Part shown: positions 19,629 to 28,696 of the stretch, piece by piece
Position numbering within the stretch: position 1 is the first letter of the stretch
How the letters are laid out: the number at the start of each line of letters is the position of its first letter
Assembly: GCA_002686055.1 (NCBI GenBank)
Contig: NYZU01000022.1
Coordinates: forward strand, 1 to 64,000
Origin: Oceanospirillaceae bacterium
Lineage (GTDB): Bacteria; Pseudomonadota; Gammaproteobacteria; Pseudomonadales; Balneatricaceae
Reading direction: 5' to 3'
Length of the DNA: 64,000 bases
Position numbers and translations under genes: made by a program
Notes under the pieces: generated by a model
Told to the model about the DNA's origin: nothing
What the model saw: the letters and a program-made list of their open reading frames with translations, nothing else
The model's database searches: none

Positions 19629-19649
19629 GCCCCATTTATGGGGCTTTTT
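19629..19649 (+). terminator. First terminator of the fMet-rimP leader
   Basis: GCCCCA (19629-19634) pairs with TGGGGC (19639-19644) around a 4-nt loop, followed by five T. A second small stem, TGGGG/CCCCA (19656-19671), and CTATTTG/CAAATAG (19682-19700) follow. The first hairpin probably stops most tRNA transcripts, while some polymerase continues into rimP. Confidence 0.75.
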
Positions 19650-19709
19650 GCTTCTTGGGGTTTTGGCCCCATTTGACATAGCTATTTGGTAAGCAAATAG
19701 TTGGTTTGG

Positions 19710-19733
19710 ATGGGTCAATAGGACCCATTTTTT
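19710..19733 (+). terminator. Second terminator just before rimP
   Basis: ATGGGTC (19710-19716) pairs perfectly with GACCCAT (19722-19728) around a 5-nt loop, followed by T-rich sequence. It lies 25 bases before rimP in the direction of transcription, so it is an attenuator of the nusA operon. From memory, E. coli also has two terminators between metY and rimP. Confidence 0.8.
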
Positions 19734-19757
19734 GTTTTTGTAGAAAGAGGTTATATA

Positions 19758-20213
19758 GTGGCTACTGCTGCAGCGCAACTAGAGACTCTTATCCAGCCGG
19801 CAGTTGAGGCTTGTGAGTGTGAGTTTTGGGGCTTGGAATATCTGTCACAAGGGCGTTTTAGCACTTTGCGGGTATATATCGATCATGCACAAGGTGTGGA
19901 TGTTGATATGTGTGCCAATGTTAGTCGTCAGGTGGGTGCTATATTAGATGTTGAAGACCCTATATCTGGTGAATACAATCTTGAAGTATCTTCCCCAGGC
20001 CTTGATCGCCCTCTTTTTACTTTGGCACAATATGAATTAAATATTGGCCAGACCATAAGTTTACGTTTACGTTTGGCCTTTGAGGGTCGGCGTAAGTTTA
20101 CTGGTTTGCTACGTGGTATCGAAGGTGATGACGTAGTTTTGCTAGTCGATGATGAAGAATTTTTGTTACCCGTTGGTAGCATTGAAAAAGCCAATGTTGT
20201 GCCACAGTTTTAG
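19758..20213 (+). CDS. rimP: Ribosome maturation factor RimP
   Basis: Needed for assembly of the 30S subunit. The 151 residues match the RimP two-domain form: an N-terminal alpha/beta domain with GLEYLSQGRFSTLRVYID and the conserved EVSSPGLDRPLFTLAQY junction, then a C-terminal SH3-like barrel. The start is GTG at 19758 with AGAGG (19746-19750) seven bases upstream. It is the first protein gene of the rimP-nusA-infB-rbfA-truB-rpsO-pnp series. Confidence 0.96.
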   Translation: MATAAAQLETLIQPAVEACECEFWGLEYLSQGRFSTLRVYIDHAQGVDVDMCANVSRQVGAILDVEDPISGEYNLEVSSPGLDRPLFTLAQYELNIGQTISLRLRLAFEGRRKFTGLLRGIEGDDVVLLVDDEEFLLPVGSIEKANVVPQF

Positions 20214-20233
20214 TGGTTTAAGTGAGAGCTGAT

Positions 20234-21715
20234 ATGAACAAAGAAATTCTATTGGTAGCCGAAGCGGTTTCTAACGAGAAAGACGTACCTAAAGACGTAA
20301 TTTTTGAAGCTATTGAGCTGGCCTTAGCCACGGCTACGCGCAAGCGTATCGACGATGAGTGCGACATTCGTGTAGCCATTGATCGTAAAACAGGTGAAGC
20401 CACGACTAGCCGTTGTTGGACTGTTGTCAGTGACGAAGATTATGTTAATCCTTCTGCCGAACTGATTCTAGAAGAAGCCCAGCAAGATAACCCTGATCTG
20501 CAATTGGGTGATCTAGTTAGTGAAGAAATAGAGTCAGAGGCCTTTGGTCGTATTGCTGCCCAAACTGCTAAGCAAGTGATTGTGCAAAAAGTACGTGAAG
20601 CTGAACGTGCCAAGGTGGTTGAGTTATATCGTGATCGTATCGGTGAAATTATTAGTGGCACCGTTAAAAAAGTCACTCGTGACAATGTGATTGTTGATCT
20701 TGGCAATAATGCCGAAGCGTTACTCGGCCGTGACCAGCTAATTGGTCGTGAAACTTTCCGTATGGGTGATCGTGTGCGGGCACTTTTATCTGAGGTACGT
20801 ACCGAGAATCGTGGCCCACAGCTCTTCTTAAGTCGCACTGATCCACAAATGTTGGTGGAGTTGTTCCGTATTGAGGTGCCTGAGATTTCTGAGGAAGTGA
20901 TTGAAATTCGCGCTGCCGCTCGTGATCCTGGTTCGCGTGCTAAAATTGCAGTAAAAACCAACGATGGTCGCATTGATCCCGTAGGTGCTTGTGTTGGTAT
21001 GCGTGGTTCCCGTGTGCAAGCTGTAACTGGTGAGTTAGGCAATGAGCGTGTGGATATTGTTCTGTGGGATGATAACCCAGCCCAGTTAGTTATTAATGCT
21101 ATGGCGCCAGCCGAAGTTAGCTCCATTGTTGTTGATGAAGACAAGCATTCCATGGATGTGGCAGTAAATGAAGACAATTTAGCCATGGCCATTGGTCGTA
21201 ATGGTCAAAATGTGCGTTTGGCCACTGAATTGACTGGTTGGATCATTAACGTCATGTCGGAAGAGGAAGCAGGCGCTAAACAACAGGAAGAAGTTGGTAG
21301 TTTGGTGCAGCGTTTTGTTGATGCTCTAGATATCGACGAAGACTTTGCCACTATGTTAGTGGAAGAGGGCTTTACCTCCTTAGAAGAAATCGCCTACGTA
21401 CCTTTGGAAGAAATGCTGGAAATAGATGGTCTGGACGAAGAGCTGGTAGAAGAGTTGCGTAACCGTGCTAAGAACCAGCTGCTTAACCAAGCTATCGCCG
21501 TAGAAGAACAATTAGATAAATCTGAACCAGCAGCTGATCTATTAGCTATGGAAGGCATGGATACTCACTTGGCCTTTGTCTTGGCGAGCCGAGGCATTAT
21601 CACTATGGAAGATCTGGCTGAAAAAGCGGTTGATGAACTAATTGATTTAGAAGAATTAAACGAAGAAAAAGCCGCGCAGTTGATTATGACTGCCCGTGCC
21701 CCTTGGTTTGAGTAA
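20234..21715 (+). CDS. nusA: Transcription termination/antitermination protein NusA
   Basis: RNA polymerase-associated factor acting in pausing, termination and antitermination. From ATG 20234 the product has 493 residues and begins [16 protein letters not shown] as in E. coli; an in-frame GTG at 20222 is rejected. In order: N-terminal polymerase-binding domain, S1 domain (about 135-200), two KH domains ([13 protein letters not shown] and [13 protein letters not shown]), then two acidic helix-hairpin-helix repeats (about 360-493) that bind alpha-CTD or N protein in E. coli. NusA represses its own operon in E. coli. Confidence 0.98.
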   Translation: MNKEILLVAEAVSNEKDVPKDVIFEAIELALATATRKRIDDECDIRVAIDRKTGEATTSRCWTVVSDEDYVNPSAELILEEAQQDNPDLQLGDLVSEEIESEAFGRIAAQTAKQVIVQKVREAERAKVVELYRDRIGEIISGTVKKVTRDNVIVDLGNNAEALLGRDQLIGRETFRMGDRVRALLSEVRTENRGPQLFLSRTDPQMLVELFRIEVPEISEEVIEIRAAARDPGSRAKIAVKTNDGRIDPVGACVGMRGSRVQAVTGELGNERVDIVLWDDNPAQLVINAMAPAEVSSIVVDEDKHSMDVAVNEDNLAMAIGRNGQNVRLATELTGWIINVMSEEEAGAKQQEEVGSLVQRFVDALDIDEDFATMLVEEGFTSLEEIAYVPLEEMLEIDGLDEELVEELRNRAKNQLLNQAIAVEEQLDKSEPAADLLAMEGMDTHLAFVLASRGIITMEDLAEKAVDELIDLEELNEEKAAQLIMTARAPWFE

Positions 21716-21741
21716 TTGCCAACACACAGGAGACATTAACT

Positions 21742-24309
21742 ATGGCAGACCTAACTGTCGAAAAGCTTGCTTTAACAGTAGGCGTTCCCGTTGAGCGATT
21801 ATTGACTCAAATGGAAGAAGCTGGCCTGGCTAAACGCGCTGCTAAAGATGCCGTATCTGAAGAAGAGCGTAAGTCTTTGTTGGTTCACCTGCAAAAAGCC
21901 CATGGTGGCAGTGGTGAAGAGGCTGATGGCCCGAAAAAGATTACTTTACGTCGTAAAACGACTAGTACTCTCAAAGTAGCGGGTTCTGGCGGTAAGCGGA
22001 CGGTAAACGTAGAAGTGCGGAAAAAGCGTACCTACGTCAAACAAAGTGAAGAAGAACTGCAAGCCAAGTTAGAAGCTGAGCAAGAACAATTGCAAGAGCA
22101 ACAAGCTGTGGCTGAGCGTGAAGCTGCTGACCAGATAGAACAGGAGCGTGCTGCGGCTGAAAAAGCTGCAGCAGAAAAGGCTGCAGCTGAGAAAGCGGCG
22201 GCTGAGAAAGCGGCGGCTGAACAAGCCGTTGCAGAAGCAGCTGCAAAAGAAGCTGAATTAGTGAAAAAAGCGGCTGAGCAGGCGAGAGCAGAAGCCGAAC
22301 AGGCCGAAGAGTCAAAGAAAAGTGGCAAGAAAGGCAAGGGCTCAGGTGACCGCGAGCGGGTGTTTAGCACCCCTGACAAACCTAAAGGTGGTGCTAACAA
22401 AGGCAAGCAAGCTGCTGGTAAAGGTAAGGACAAAAAGCGCAATCTTATGTCCAATGATGAAGAGCGCTATCGTAAGCCGCGTAATAAAGGCAAGTTGGCA
22501 GCGCCTAAGCGCAATAGTACTCAGGAACACGGTTTCTCTCGTCCTACTGAAGCTGTGGTTCATGAGGTATCTATCCCTGAATCTATTACCGTCGCTGAAC
22601 TAGCAAGTAAGATGAGCGTTAAGGCAGCAGAAGTGATCAAGGTGATGTTTAGTATGGGTGCTATGGCCACCATCAACCAAACTATTGATCAGGATACAGC
22701 GACCATTGTGGTTGAGGAAATGGGCCATAAGGTCAAGTTGTTAAAAGATGATGCTGTTGAAACTGAGGTTGTTGAAAGTATCAGTTACGAGGGTACCCAA
22801 GTAACGCGGGCGCCTGTTGTTACTGTTATGGGTCATGTTGACCATGGTAAAACATCTTTGTTGGATCATATTCGTGAATCGCGAGTTGCCTCGGGTGAGT
22901 CGGGCGGTATTACCCAGCATATCGGTGCCTATCATGTTGATACCGATAAAGGCATGGTGACCTTCCTAGATACCCCTGGACACGCGGCCTTTACTGCTAT
23001 GCGTGCCCGTGGTGCGCAAGCCACGGATATTGTTATTCTGGTAGTTGCTGCTGATGACGGTGTAATGCCCCAAACTGAAGAGGCTGTGCAACATGCTAAG
23101 GCTGCGGGTGTGCCACTTGTCGTTGCTATCAATAAGATGGATAAAGAAGCCGCTGATCCAGATCGGGTGAAAACTGAATTGTCTAGTCGTGAAGTGGTAC
23201 CTGAAGATTGGGGTGGCGATGTACAGTTTATTCCCGTGTCTGCTAAGACAGGTTTGGGTATTGATAATCTGCTAGATGCGGTCTTGTTGGAAGCGGAAGT
23301 GTTAGAACTTACCGCTGTGCCAGAAGCGCCGGCTAAAGGTGTAGTGGTTGAAGCCCGTTTGGATAAGGGTCGTGGTTCAGTGGCTACTGTACTGGTACAA
23401 AATGGTACCTTACAACAAGGTGATATTGTTCTGGCTGGTCAACAGTTTGGACGGGTGAGAGCCATGTTGGATGAAAATGGCCGCCCAGTGAAAACCGCAG
23501 GTCCTGCTATTCCAGTAGAAATTTTGGGTCTTGATGGTACACCTGATTCTGGCGAGGACTTTACCGTTGTGCCAAGTGAGAAAAAGGCCCGTGAAGTTGC
23601 CATGTTCCGTCAGGGTAAATATCGTGACGTTAAATTGGCTCGTCAACAGGCAGCGAAACTGGATTCCATGTTTGCTAGTATGGGCAAAGAGCAGGCTAAG
23701 GTACTCAATGTGGTTTTGAAAACCGACGTGCGCGGCTCGTTGGAAGCCTTAACTGCGTCACTAATGGATCTTGGTACTGACGAAGTAAAAGTCAACGTTG
23801 TCTCTGGTGGCGTGGGTGGTATCGCTGAGTCTGATGTAAACCTAGCAGTCGCCTCTAGTGCGGTTATCTTTGGTTTCAACGTGCGTGCCGATGGCCCAGC
23901 CAAACAACTGATTGAAAAAGAAGGTGTTGATCTGCGTTATTACAGTGTTATTTATGACATTATTAACGATGTAAAACAGGCACTTTCTGGTTTGTTGTCG
24001 CCAGAGTTGCGCGAACAGATTGTTGGTGTTGCTGAAGTACGTGATGTATTCCGTTCACCTAAGCTAGGTTTAATCGCTGGTTGTATGGTGACAGAGGGAA
24101 CCGTTCACCGCAGCAAGCCTATCCGTGTATTACGTGATAATGTGGTTATCTTTGAAGGTGAGCTAGAATCCTTACGCCGCTTTAAAGATGCTGTCCAAGA
24201 AGTACGTAATGGTATGGAATGTGGTATCGGTGTGAAGAGCTACAATGACGTCAAGGTCGGTGACCAGATCGAAGTCTTTGACACTATTGAAGTGCAACGC
24301 AGCCTGTAA
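21742..24309 (+). CDS. infB: Translation initiation factor IF-2
   Basis: GTPase that places fMet-tRNA on the 30S subunit and promotes subunit joining. The 855 residues begin with an IF2-N domain, followed by a long charged Ala/Glu/Lys-rich linker (about 110-200) with tandem AAAEK repeats and a basic Gly/Lys segment. The G domain carries GHVDHGKT at 364-371, DTPGH near 412 and NKMD near 466. Domains II-IV follow, ending with the fMet-tRNA-binding C2 domain. It co-occurs in one operon with the initiator tRNA itself. Confidence 0.98.
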   Translation: MADLTVEKLALTVGVPVERLLTQMEEAGLAKRAAKDAVSEEERKSLLVHLQKAHGGSGEEADGPKKITLRRKTTSTLKVAGSGGKRTVNVEVRKKRTYVKQSEEELQAKLEAEQEQLQEQQAVAEREAADQIEQERAAAEKAAAEKAAAEKAAAEKAAAEQAVAEAAAKEAELVKKAAEQARAEAEQAEESKKSGKKGKGSGDRERVFSTPDKPKGGANKGKQAAGKGKDKKRNLMSNDEERYRKPRNKGKLAAPKRNSTQEHGFSRPTEAVVHEVSIPESITVAELASKMSVKAAEVIKVMFSMGAMATINQTIDQDTATIVVEEMGHKVKLLKDDAVETEVVESISYEGTQVTRAPVVTVMGHVDHGKTSLLDHIRESRVASGESGGITQHIGAYHVDTDKGMVTFLDTPGHAAFTAMRARGAQATDIVILVVAADDGVMPQTEEAVQHAKAAGVPLVVAINKMDKEAADPDRVKTELSSREVVPEDWGGDVQFIPVSAKTGLGIDNLLDAVLLEAEVLELTAVPEAPAKGVVVEARLDKGRGSVATVLVQNGTLQQGDIVLAGQQFGRVRAMLDENGRPVKTAGPAIPVEILGLDGTPDSGEDFTVVPSEKKAREVAMFRQGKYRDVKLARQQAAKLDSMFASMGKEQAKVLNVVLKTDVRGSLEALTASLMDLGTDEVKVNVVSGGVGGIAESDVNLAVASSAVIFGFNVRADGPAKQLIEKEGVDLRYYSVIYDIINDVKQALSGLLSPELREQIVGVAEVRDVFRSPKLGLIAGCMVTEGTVHRSKPIRVLRDNVVIFEGELESLRRFKDAVQEVRNGMECGIGVKSYNDVKVGDQIEVFDTIEVQRSL
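22150..22224 (+). repeat. Five tandem 15-bp repeats inside infB
   Basis: Five consecutive 15-base units encode AAAEK four times and then AAAEQ. The third to fifth units are nearly identical at DNA level. The unit is a multiple of three, so gain or loss keeps the frame, and the linker length is expected to vary between strains. Confidence 0.85.
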
Positions 24310-24335
24310 CCATCAGCGAACAAGAGTGACTACTA

Positions 24336-24701
24336 ATGGCTCAGGAATATAGCCGAACTCAGCGGGTTGCTGATCAGGTACAACGGGAACTGGCGATGCT
24401 TATCCAGCAGGAAGTCAAAGACCCACGGGTTGGTATGGCAACTGTCAGTGCGGTGGAAGTATCCAAAGATATGGGGCATGCCAAGGTGTATGTCACCATA
24501 CTTAATGGGGATGACGCCGAAGCTACGCAAACGGCCATTAAAGTGCTTAACAATGCCTCTAGCTTCTTACGTGGTCAACTGGGTCGTCGGATGCAGCTGC
24601 GCACTGTGCCAAGCTTGCGTTTCCATTATGATGACAGCCTTAAGCGTGGTAACCATTTGAGTAGTCTAATTGATCAAGCTCGCGCTAAAGACAGCTTCTA
24701 G
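24336..24701 (+). CDS. rbfA: Ribosome-binding factor A
   Basis: Late 30S assembly factor that binds near helix 1 and helps 16S 5'-end processing and cold adaptation. The 121 residues form a single type II KH-like domain with [17 protein letters not shown] at the N-terminus, [19 protein letters not shown] in the core and [15 protein letters not shown] near the C-terminus. It is 26 bases after infB, in the conserved operon. Confidence 0.97.
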   Translation: MAQEYSRTQRVADQVQRELAMLIQQEVKDPRVGMATVSAVEVSKDMGHAKVYVTILNGDDAEATQTAIKVLNNASSFLRGQLGRRMQLRTVPSLRFHYDDSLKRGNHLSSLIDQARAKDSF

Positions 24702-24722
24702 GTAGGCTGTCGTTTATTGGCT

Positions 24723-25703
24723 ATGGCAAAGCAACCTAAAGGTCGTGCTGTCAGCGGGATCTTGATTCTCGATAAACCCACGGGCATGAGCTCAAATCAT
24801 GCCCTACAAAGGGTTAAACGTATATTTGGGGCCCGTAAAGCAGGTCATACTGGGGCTCTGGATCCACTGGCTACTGGCTTACTGCCGATCTGTTTGGGTG
24901 AGGCGACTAAGTTTACCCAATTTCTTCTTGATGCTAATAAGCGCTACCAGACTAGTGCCCAGTTAGGTGTGCGCACAGATTCCAGTGATGCCGATGGCAA
25001 AGTGATAGAAACTAAGCCCTATGAGCATATTACACAAGCTAAAGTAGAAGCCGAATTACCTCAGTTTCGAGGTAAAATCAGTCAAGTGCCTTCTATGTTT
25101 TCTGCCTTAAAGCATCAAGGTCAACCTTTATACAAATTAGCCCGCGCTGGCAAGCAGGTTGCGGTCAAGCCTCGTCAGGTTGAGGTTTTCGATCTGACTT
25201 TGCTAGCTATGCAGGGTTCCCAAGTGGCCATGGATATTACCTGTAGTAAGGGTACTTATATTCGCTCTATTGTCGAAGATTTGGGTTTAGCCTTGGGTTG
25301 TGGTGCCCATGTGGCCGAGTTAAGACGTTTGCAAGCTGGGCCTTTTGTAGCCGAACAGATGGTTACCCTCGAGCAATTGCATGAGTTGGTTGAGTCGGTG
25401 CAACAAGAATATGCGGGTAAAGCACCCGAAAAGGCCCTATTTGCAGCCTTAGATAAGCTATTATTGCCATTGGATACTGCCGTTTTGCATTTAAATGCTG
25501 TACAATTAGCCCCCCAACAATCGGGTGCGCTGCAACAGGGTAAAATTGTCACCCTAGACGAGCAGCAGGTAATGCCCGGTGTCGTGCGAGTTTACAGCTC
25601 GCCGGTGGTCTCAGCGGAATCCTTTATTGGCTTGGCTGAGGTTACAGAAGATGGTGTCTTACGTGCTAAGCGACTATTGCAAACCCAGCCTCAGGCTGAC
25701 TAG
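24723..25703 (+). CDS. truB: tRNA pseudouridine-55 synthase TruB
   Basis: It makes pseudouridine 55 in the T-loop of tRNAs. The product is about 326 residues from ATG 24723. Catalytic Asp47 lies in GHTGALDPLATG, and later motifs include YQTSAQLGVRTDSSDADG and SCSKGTYIRSI-like CSKGTYIRSIVEDLG. A C-terminal PUA-like domain follows. A TTG at 24717 is also in frame and somewhat closer to a GGTAGG (24701-24706), so the start is uncertain by two codons. The last part of the protein is less conserved. Confidence 0.96.
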   Translation: MAKQPKGRAVSGILILDKPTGMSSNHALQRVKRIFGARKAGHTGALDPLATGLLPICLGEATKFTQFLLDANKRYQTSAQLGVRTDSSDADGKVIETKPYEHITQAKVEAELPQFRGKISQVPSMFSALKHQGQPLYKLARAGKQVAVKPRQVEVFDLTLLAMQGSQVAMDITCSKGTYIRSIVEDLGLALGCGAHVAELRRLQAGPFVAEQMVTLEQLHELVESVQQEYAGKAPEKALFAALDKLLLPLDTAVLHLNAVQLAPQQSGALQQGKIVTLDEQQVMPGVVRVYSSPVVSAESFIGLAEVTEDGVLRAKRLLQTQPQAD

Positions 25704-25708
25704 CTAAG

Positions 25709-25732
25709 TTACTTTGCAGAGTAAGATTTTTT
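25709..25732 (+). terminator. Weak terminator-like hairpin after truB
   Basis: TTACT (25709-25713) pairs with AGTAA (25720-25724) around a 6-nt loop, followed by six T at 25727-25732. The stem has only five pairs, so termination is at best partial. Confidence 0.35.
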
Positions 25733-25741
25733 CGGTTCCAC

Positions 25742-25757
25742 TGTTAATATGCGCGGT
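25742..25757 (+). promoter_or_regulatory. Extended -10 promoter for rpsO
   Basis: TGT-TAATAT (25742-25750) is an extended -10 element followed by G+C-rich GCGCGG, as in growth-rate-controlled promoters. No good -35 is visible. It would give rpsO a leader of about 55 bases containing a perfect 7-bp hairpin (CTTCAAA 25773-25779 with TTTGAAG 25784-25790) just before the ribosome-binding site, a possible site for S15 autoregulation. Confidence 0.5.
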
Positions 25758-25810
25758 GTGAACCTAGTCAAGCTTCAAATTATTTTGAAGGCATATTAGG
25801 AGAAAATATT

Positions 25811-26080
25811 ATGGCATTGTCCGTACAAGAAAAGGCTGCCATCGTAGCCGATTATCAAGTTGCTGAAGGTGACACTGGTTCCCCTGAAGTACAAGTTGCT
25901 TTGCTAACTGCTAACATCGTTGGTCTACAAAGCCACTTTAAAGAGCACAATCAAGATCACCATTCACGTCGTGGTTTGATTCGCATGGTAAACCAGCGTC
26001 GTAAGTTGTTGGATTACTTGAAGCGTAAAGATGCTCAGCGTTACACGGCCCTTATCGGTCGCCTAGGACTACGTCGCTAG
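25811..26080 (+). CDS. rpsO: 30S ribosomal protein S15
   Basis: Primary 16S rRNA-binding protein of the platform, 89 residues as usual. Family motifs [29 protein letters not shown] and [12 protein letters not shown] are all present. A strong TTAGGAGAA precedes ATG 25811. It is followed by a hairpin and then pnp, the classical rpsO-pnp arrangement. Confidence 0.98.
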   Translation: MALSVQEKAAIVADYQVAEGDTGSPEVQVALLTANIVGLQSHFKEHNQDHHSRRGLIRMVNQRRKLLDYLKRKDAQRYTALIGRLGLRR

Positions 26081-26088
26081 GATCATAT

Positions 26089-26118
26089 AGGGCTGGGTTT
26101 TACCCGGCCCTGTTTATT
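26089..26118 (+). terminator. Terminator/processing hairpin between rpsO and pnp
   Basis: Positions 26089-26098 pair with 26102-26111 (ten pairs, one G-T) with a 3-nt loop, followed by a broken T-run (GTTTATTT). Partial termination with read-through into pnp is expected, as in E. coli. Confidence 0.7.
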
Positions 26119-26174
26119 TAAGGTGGTTTAAAAAGCCACTCGAACTAACGGAAACTTATTTTTCACAGCTTGGC

Positions 26175-26229
26175 CCGTACTTCTTATTAGCTTGTAAGCA
26201 GTCTATTAGCGAGTTAATAAGAGTACTGG
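26175..26229 (+). promoter_or_regulatory. Long hairpin in the pnp leader
   Basis: Positions 26177-26192 pair with 26212-26226 through 15 pairs with one bulged T, extended by two more G-C pairs outside (26175-26176 with 26228-26229) across another bulge. It lies about 47 bases upstream of the pnp start. E. coli pnp has an RNase III-cleaved leader duplex used for PNPase autoregulation; the same role is inferred here. Confidence 0.65.
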
Positions 26230-26275
26230 TGGAACAAACTGTAAATAAAAGACGTTTCCAAAACTGGAGAAAAAA

Positions 26276-28360
26276 ATGTCTGTTATTACTAAGACTTTTC
26301 AATATGGCCAGCAAACTGTAACTCTGGAAACAGGGCGCATTGCTCGTCAAGCGTCTGGTGCTGTATTGGTTACTGTTGATGATGCCATTCAGGTATTAGT
26401 CGCTGTTGTGGGCGCCAAGACTGCGCGTCCTGATCAAGGTTTCTTTCCTTTGTCAGTCCACTACCAAGAAAAAACCTATTCCGTAGGTAAAATTCCTGGT
26501 GGCTTCTTTAAGCGTGAAGCCCGCCCTAGTGAATTTGAAACCTTAACTAGTCGTTTGATTGACCGCCCAATTCGTCCATTATTCCCCAAAGGTTTTATGA
26601 ACGAAGTGCAAGTTATTTGTACGGTGGTTTCTGCTGACAAGAAAAACTGCCCAGATATTGCAGCGATGATTGGTACTTCTGCTGCTCTGGCTATCTCAGG
26701 TATTCCTTTTGCTGGCCCTATTGGTGCTGCCCGCGTTGGTTACAATGATGATGGTTATATCTTAAACCCAAGCTTCGCTGACATGGAAGGTTCTGACCTA
26801 GACATGGTTGTAGCCGGTACTAGCGATGCAGTACTGATGGTTGAATCTGAAGCCGACGAGCTAAGTGAAGACGAAATGCTAGGTGCAGTGTTATTTGCCC
26901 ATGACGAAATGCAAGCTGTCATCAGTGCCGTCAATGAATTTGCTGCTGAAGCAGCTAAGCCAACTTGGGACTGGGAAGCACCAGCCGAAGATGTGGCTCT
27001 AAAAGAAGCCGTAACTAGCGCTGTTGGTGCCGCCGTTGGTGAAGCTTATCAGATCAGCGACAAAATGGATCGTTATACCCGTTTAGGCGAGATTAAAGCT
27101 GACGCTGTGGCCCAGTTATGTACTGACGAAGAAGGCCCTTCTGAAGCAGAGGTTTTGGCCATGGTTGCTAAGCTGGAAAAAAGCACTGTGCGCTCCCGTG
27201 TGGTAGCTGGTGAACCACGTATCGACGGTCGTGATAACAAGACTGTACGTGGTATTAATGTTGAGATTGGTACTTTGGCCAAAGCCCATGGTTCTTCTTT
27301 GTTTACCCGTGGAGAAACCCAAGCGATTGTAGCCGCTACCCTAGGCACTAGTCGTGATCAACAGATCATTGATTCCTTGGAAGGCGAACAAAAAGATCCC
27401 TTTATGCTGCACTATAACTTCCCCAGCTATTCAGTTGGTGAAACGGGCCGTATGATGGGTCCTGGTCGTCGTGAAATTGGTCATGGTCGTCTAGCCCGTC
27501 GTGGTGTGCAAGCCATGCTGCCAACCCAGGAAGACTTCCCATATACCATTCGTGTGGTATCAGAAATTACCGAATCTAATGGTTCTAGTTCCATGGCTTC
27601 CGTATGTGGTACTTCTCTAGCGCTAATGGATGCTGGTGTGCCGCTAAAAGCCCCTGTTGCTGGTATTGCCATGGGTCTTGTAAAAGAAGATGAAGGCTTT
27701 GCCGTATTAACCGATATCTTGGGTGATGAAGATCATCTAGGTGATATGGACTTTAAGGTGGCTGGATCTGCTGAGGGTATCACTGCTTTGCAGATGGATA
27801 TTAAGATTCAGGGTATCACTGAAGAAATTATGGAAATCGCTCTGGAGCAAGCATTTGATGCCCGTATCCATATTTTGGGCGAGATGAACAAGGTGATTGC
27901 TACCCCACGCGCTGAGTTAAATGACAATGCGCCGACCATGAAGACCATCAAGATAGATCAAGATAAGATCCGTGATGTGATTGGTAAGGGTGGTGCAACT
28001 ATCCGTGGCTTATGCGAAGAGACTGGCGCTTCTATTGATATCGAAGATGATGGCACGGTACGTGTGTATGCTGACGATAAAGCAGCTGCTGAACTAGCCG
28101 AACAGAAAATCTTAGCGATCACTGCTGAAGCTGAAGTAGGTGCCATTTATGAAGGTAAAGTAGAACGCATTGTCGACTTTGGTGCCTTTGTAAATATCTT
28201 ACCAGGCAAAGATGGCCTAGTGCATATTTCCCAAATCTCCCAAGAGCGAGTTGAGAAAGTGACTGACTATCTTGAAGAAGGTCAAATGGTGAAGGTCAAG
28301 GTTTTAGATGTTGACGCTCGCGGTCGCATTAAGTTGACCATGAAGGATATAGAAGCCTAA
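26276..28360 (+). CDS. pnp: Polyribonucleotide nucleotidyltransferase (PNPase)
   Basis: Phosphorolytic 3'-5' exoribonuclease and degradosome component. The 694 residues hold two RNase PH-like domains (about 1-215 and 300-540) around an all-helical linker, with the second catalytic domain showing [20 protein letters not shown] and [15 protein letters not shown] domain ([14 protein letters not shown]) and an S1 domain ([20 protein letters not shown]) follow. The start has CTGGAGAAAAAA before ATG 26276. Confidence 0.98.
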   Translation: MSVITKTFQYGQQTVTLETGRIARQASGAVLVTVDDAIQVLVAVVGAKTARPDQGFFPLSVHYQEKTYSVGKIPGGFFKREARPSEFETLTSRLIDRPIRPLFPKGFMNEVQVICTVVSADKKNCPDIAAMIGTSAALAISGIPFAGPIGAARVGYNDDGYILNPSFADMEGSDLDMVVAGTSDAVLMVESEADELSEDEMLGAVLFAHDEMQAVISAVNEFAAEAAKPTWDWEAPAEDVALKEAVTSAVGAAVGEAYQISDKMDRYTRLGEIKADAVAQLCTDEEGPSEAEVLAMVAKLEKSTVRSRVVAGEPRIDGRDNKTVRGINVEIGTLAKAHGSSLFTRGETQAIVAATLGTSRDQQIIDSLEGEQKDPFMLHYNFPSYSVGETGRMMGPGRREIGHGRLARRGVQAMLPTQEDFPYTIRVVSEITESNGSSSMASVCGTSLALMDAGVPLKAPVAGIAMGLVKEDEGFAVLTDILGDEDHLGDMDFKVAGSAEGITALQMDIKIQGITEEIMEIALEQAFDARIHILGEMNKVIATPRAELNDNAPTMKTIKIDQDKIRDVIGKGGATIRGLCEETGASIDIEDDGTVRVYADDKAAAELAEQKILAITAEAEVGAIYEGKVERIVDFGAFVNILPGKDGLVHISQISQERVEKVTDYLEEGQMVKVKVLDVDARGRIKLTMKDIEA

Positions 28361-28390
28361 TTTGGCAGTATAATACCTATATGGTAAGAC

Positions 28391-28446
28391 ATAATAAACG
28401 AAGTTTATTATAGGAAAAAAGGGTCGCAAATTAGCGGCCCTTTTTT
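28391..28446 (+). terminator. Tandem hairpins and terminator after pnp
   Basis: A perfect 9-bp hairpin (28391-28399 with 28403-28411) is followed by a strong intrinsic terminator: 28415-28427 pairs with 28434-28446 (AAAAAAGGG...CCCTTTTTT, one G-T), 6-nt loop. This closes the long rimP-to-pnp cluster. Confidence 0.92.
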
Positions 28447-28463
28447 ATGCTTATTGCGCCTAT

Positions 28464-28521
28464 TTGACCTGTTTTGCCACAAAAATCATGATAAAATAGT
28501 CGTTTCTAGACCAAATTGGTC
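28464..28521 (+). promoter_or_regulatory. Candidate serA promoter and operator
   Basis: TTGACC (28464-28469), a 17-bp spacer and CATGAT (28487-28492) form a plausible promoter with a start near 28499. A perfect palindrome, GACCAA-A-TTGGTC (28509-28521), lies just after it, where a bound repressor would block transcription. The serA leader would be about 200 bases. The regulator is unknown. Confidence 0.45.
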
Positions 28522-28696
28522 GAATATAGATAACTCAGACCCTCAAAGAAAAGTACTTGCCCTCTAATCCAAAACACCACTCTTATTGCGATCACGATCA
28601 GACCATGGTTTGGAACACGGTTAGTGTTTATTTTTGTTGGAAATAACCGGCAGAACAGCTGCCATTGCTTGGGAAAACCGAACCGTGCCAAACGAT

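Noticed and set aside
20440..21192. A 250-codon antisense open frame inside nusA
   Set aside because: It lies wholly within well-conserved nusA coding sequence with no ribosome-binding site; shadow frame.
22032..22454. Long minus-strand open frame opposite the infB linker
   Set aside because: It is an artefact of the Ala/Glu/Lys-biased repeat codons on the other strand; low complexity and no start signal.
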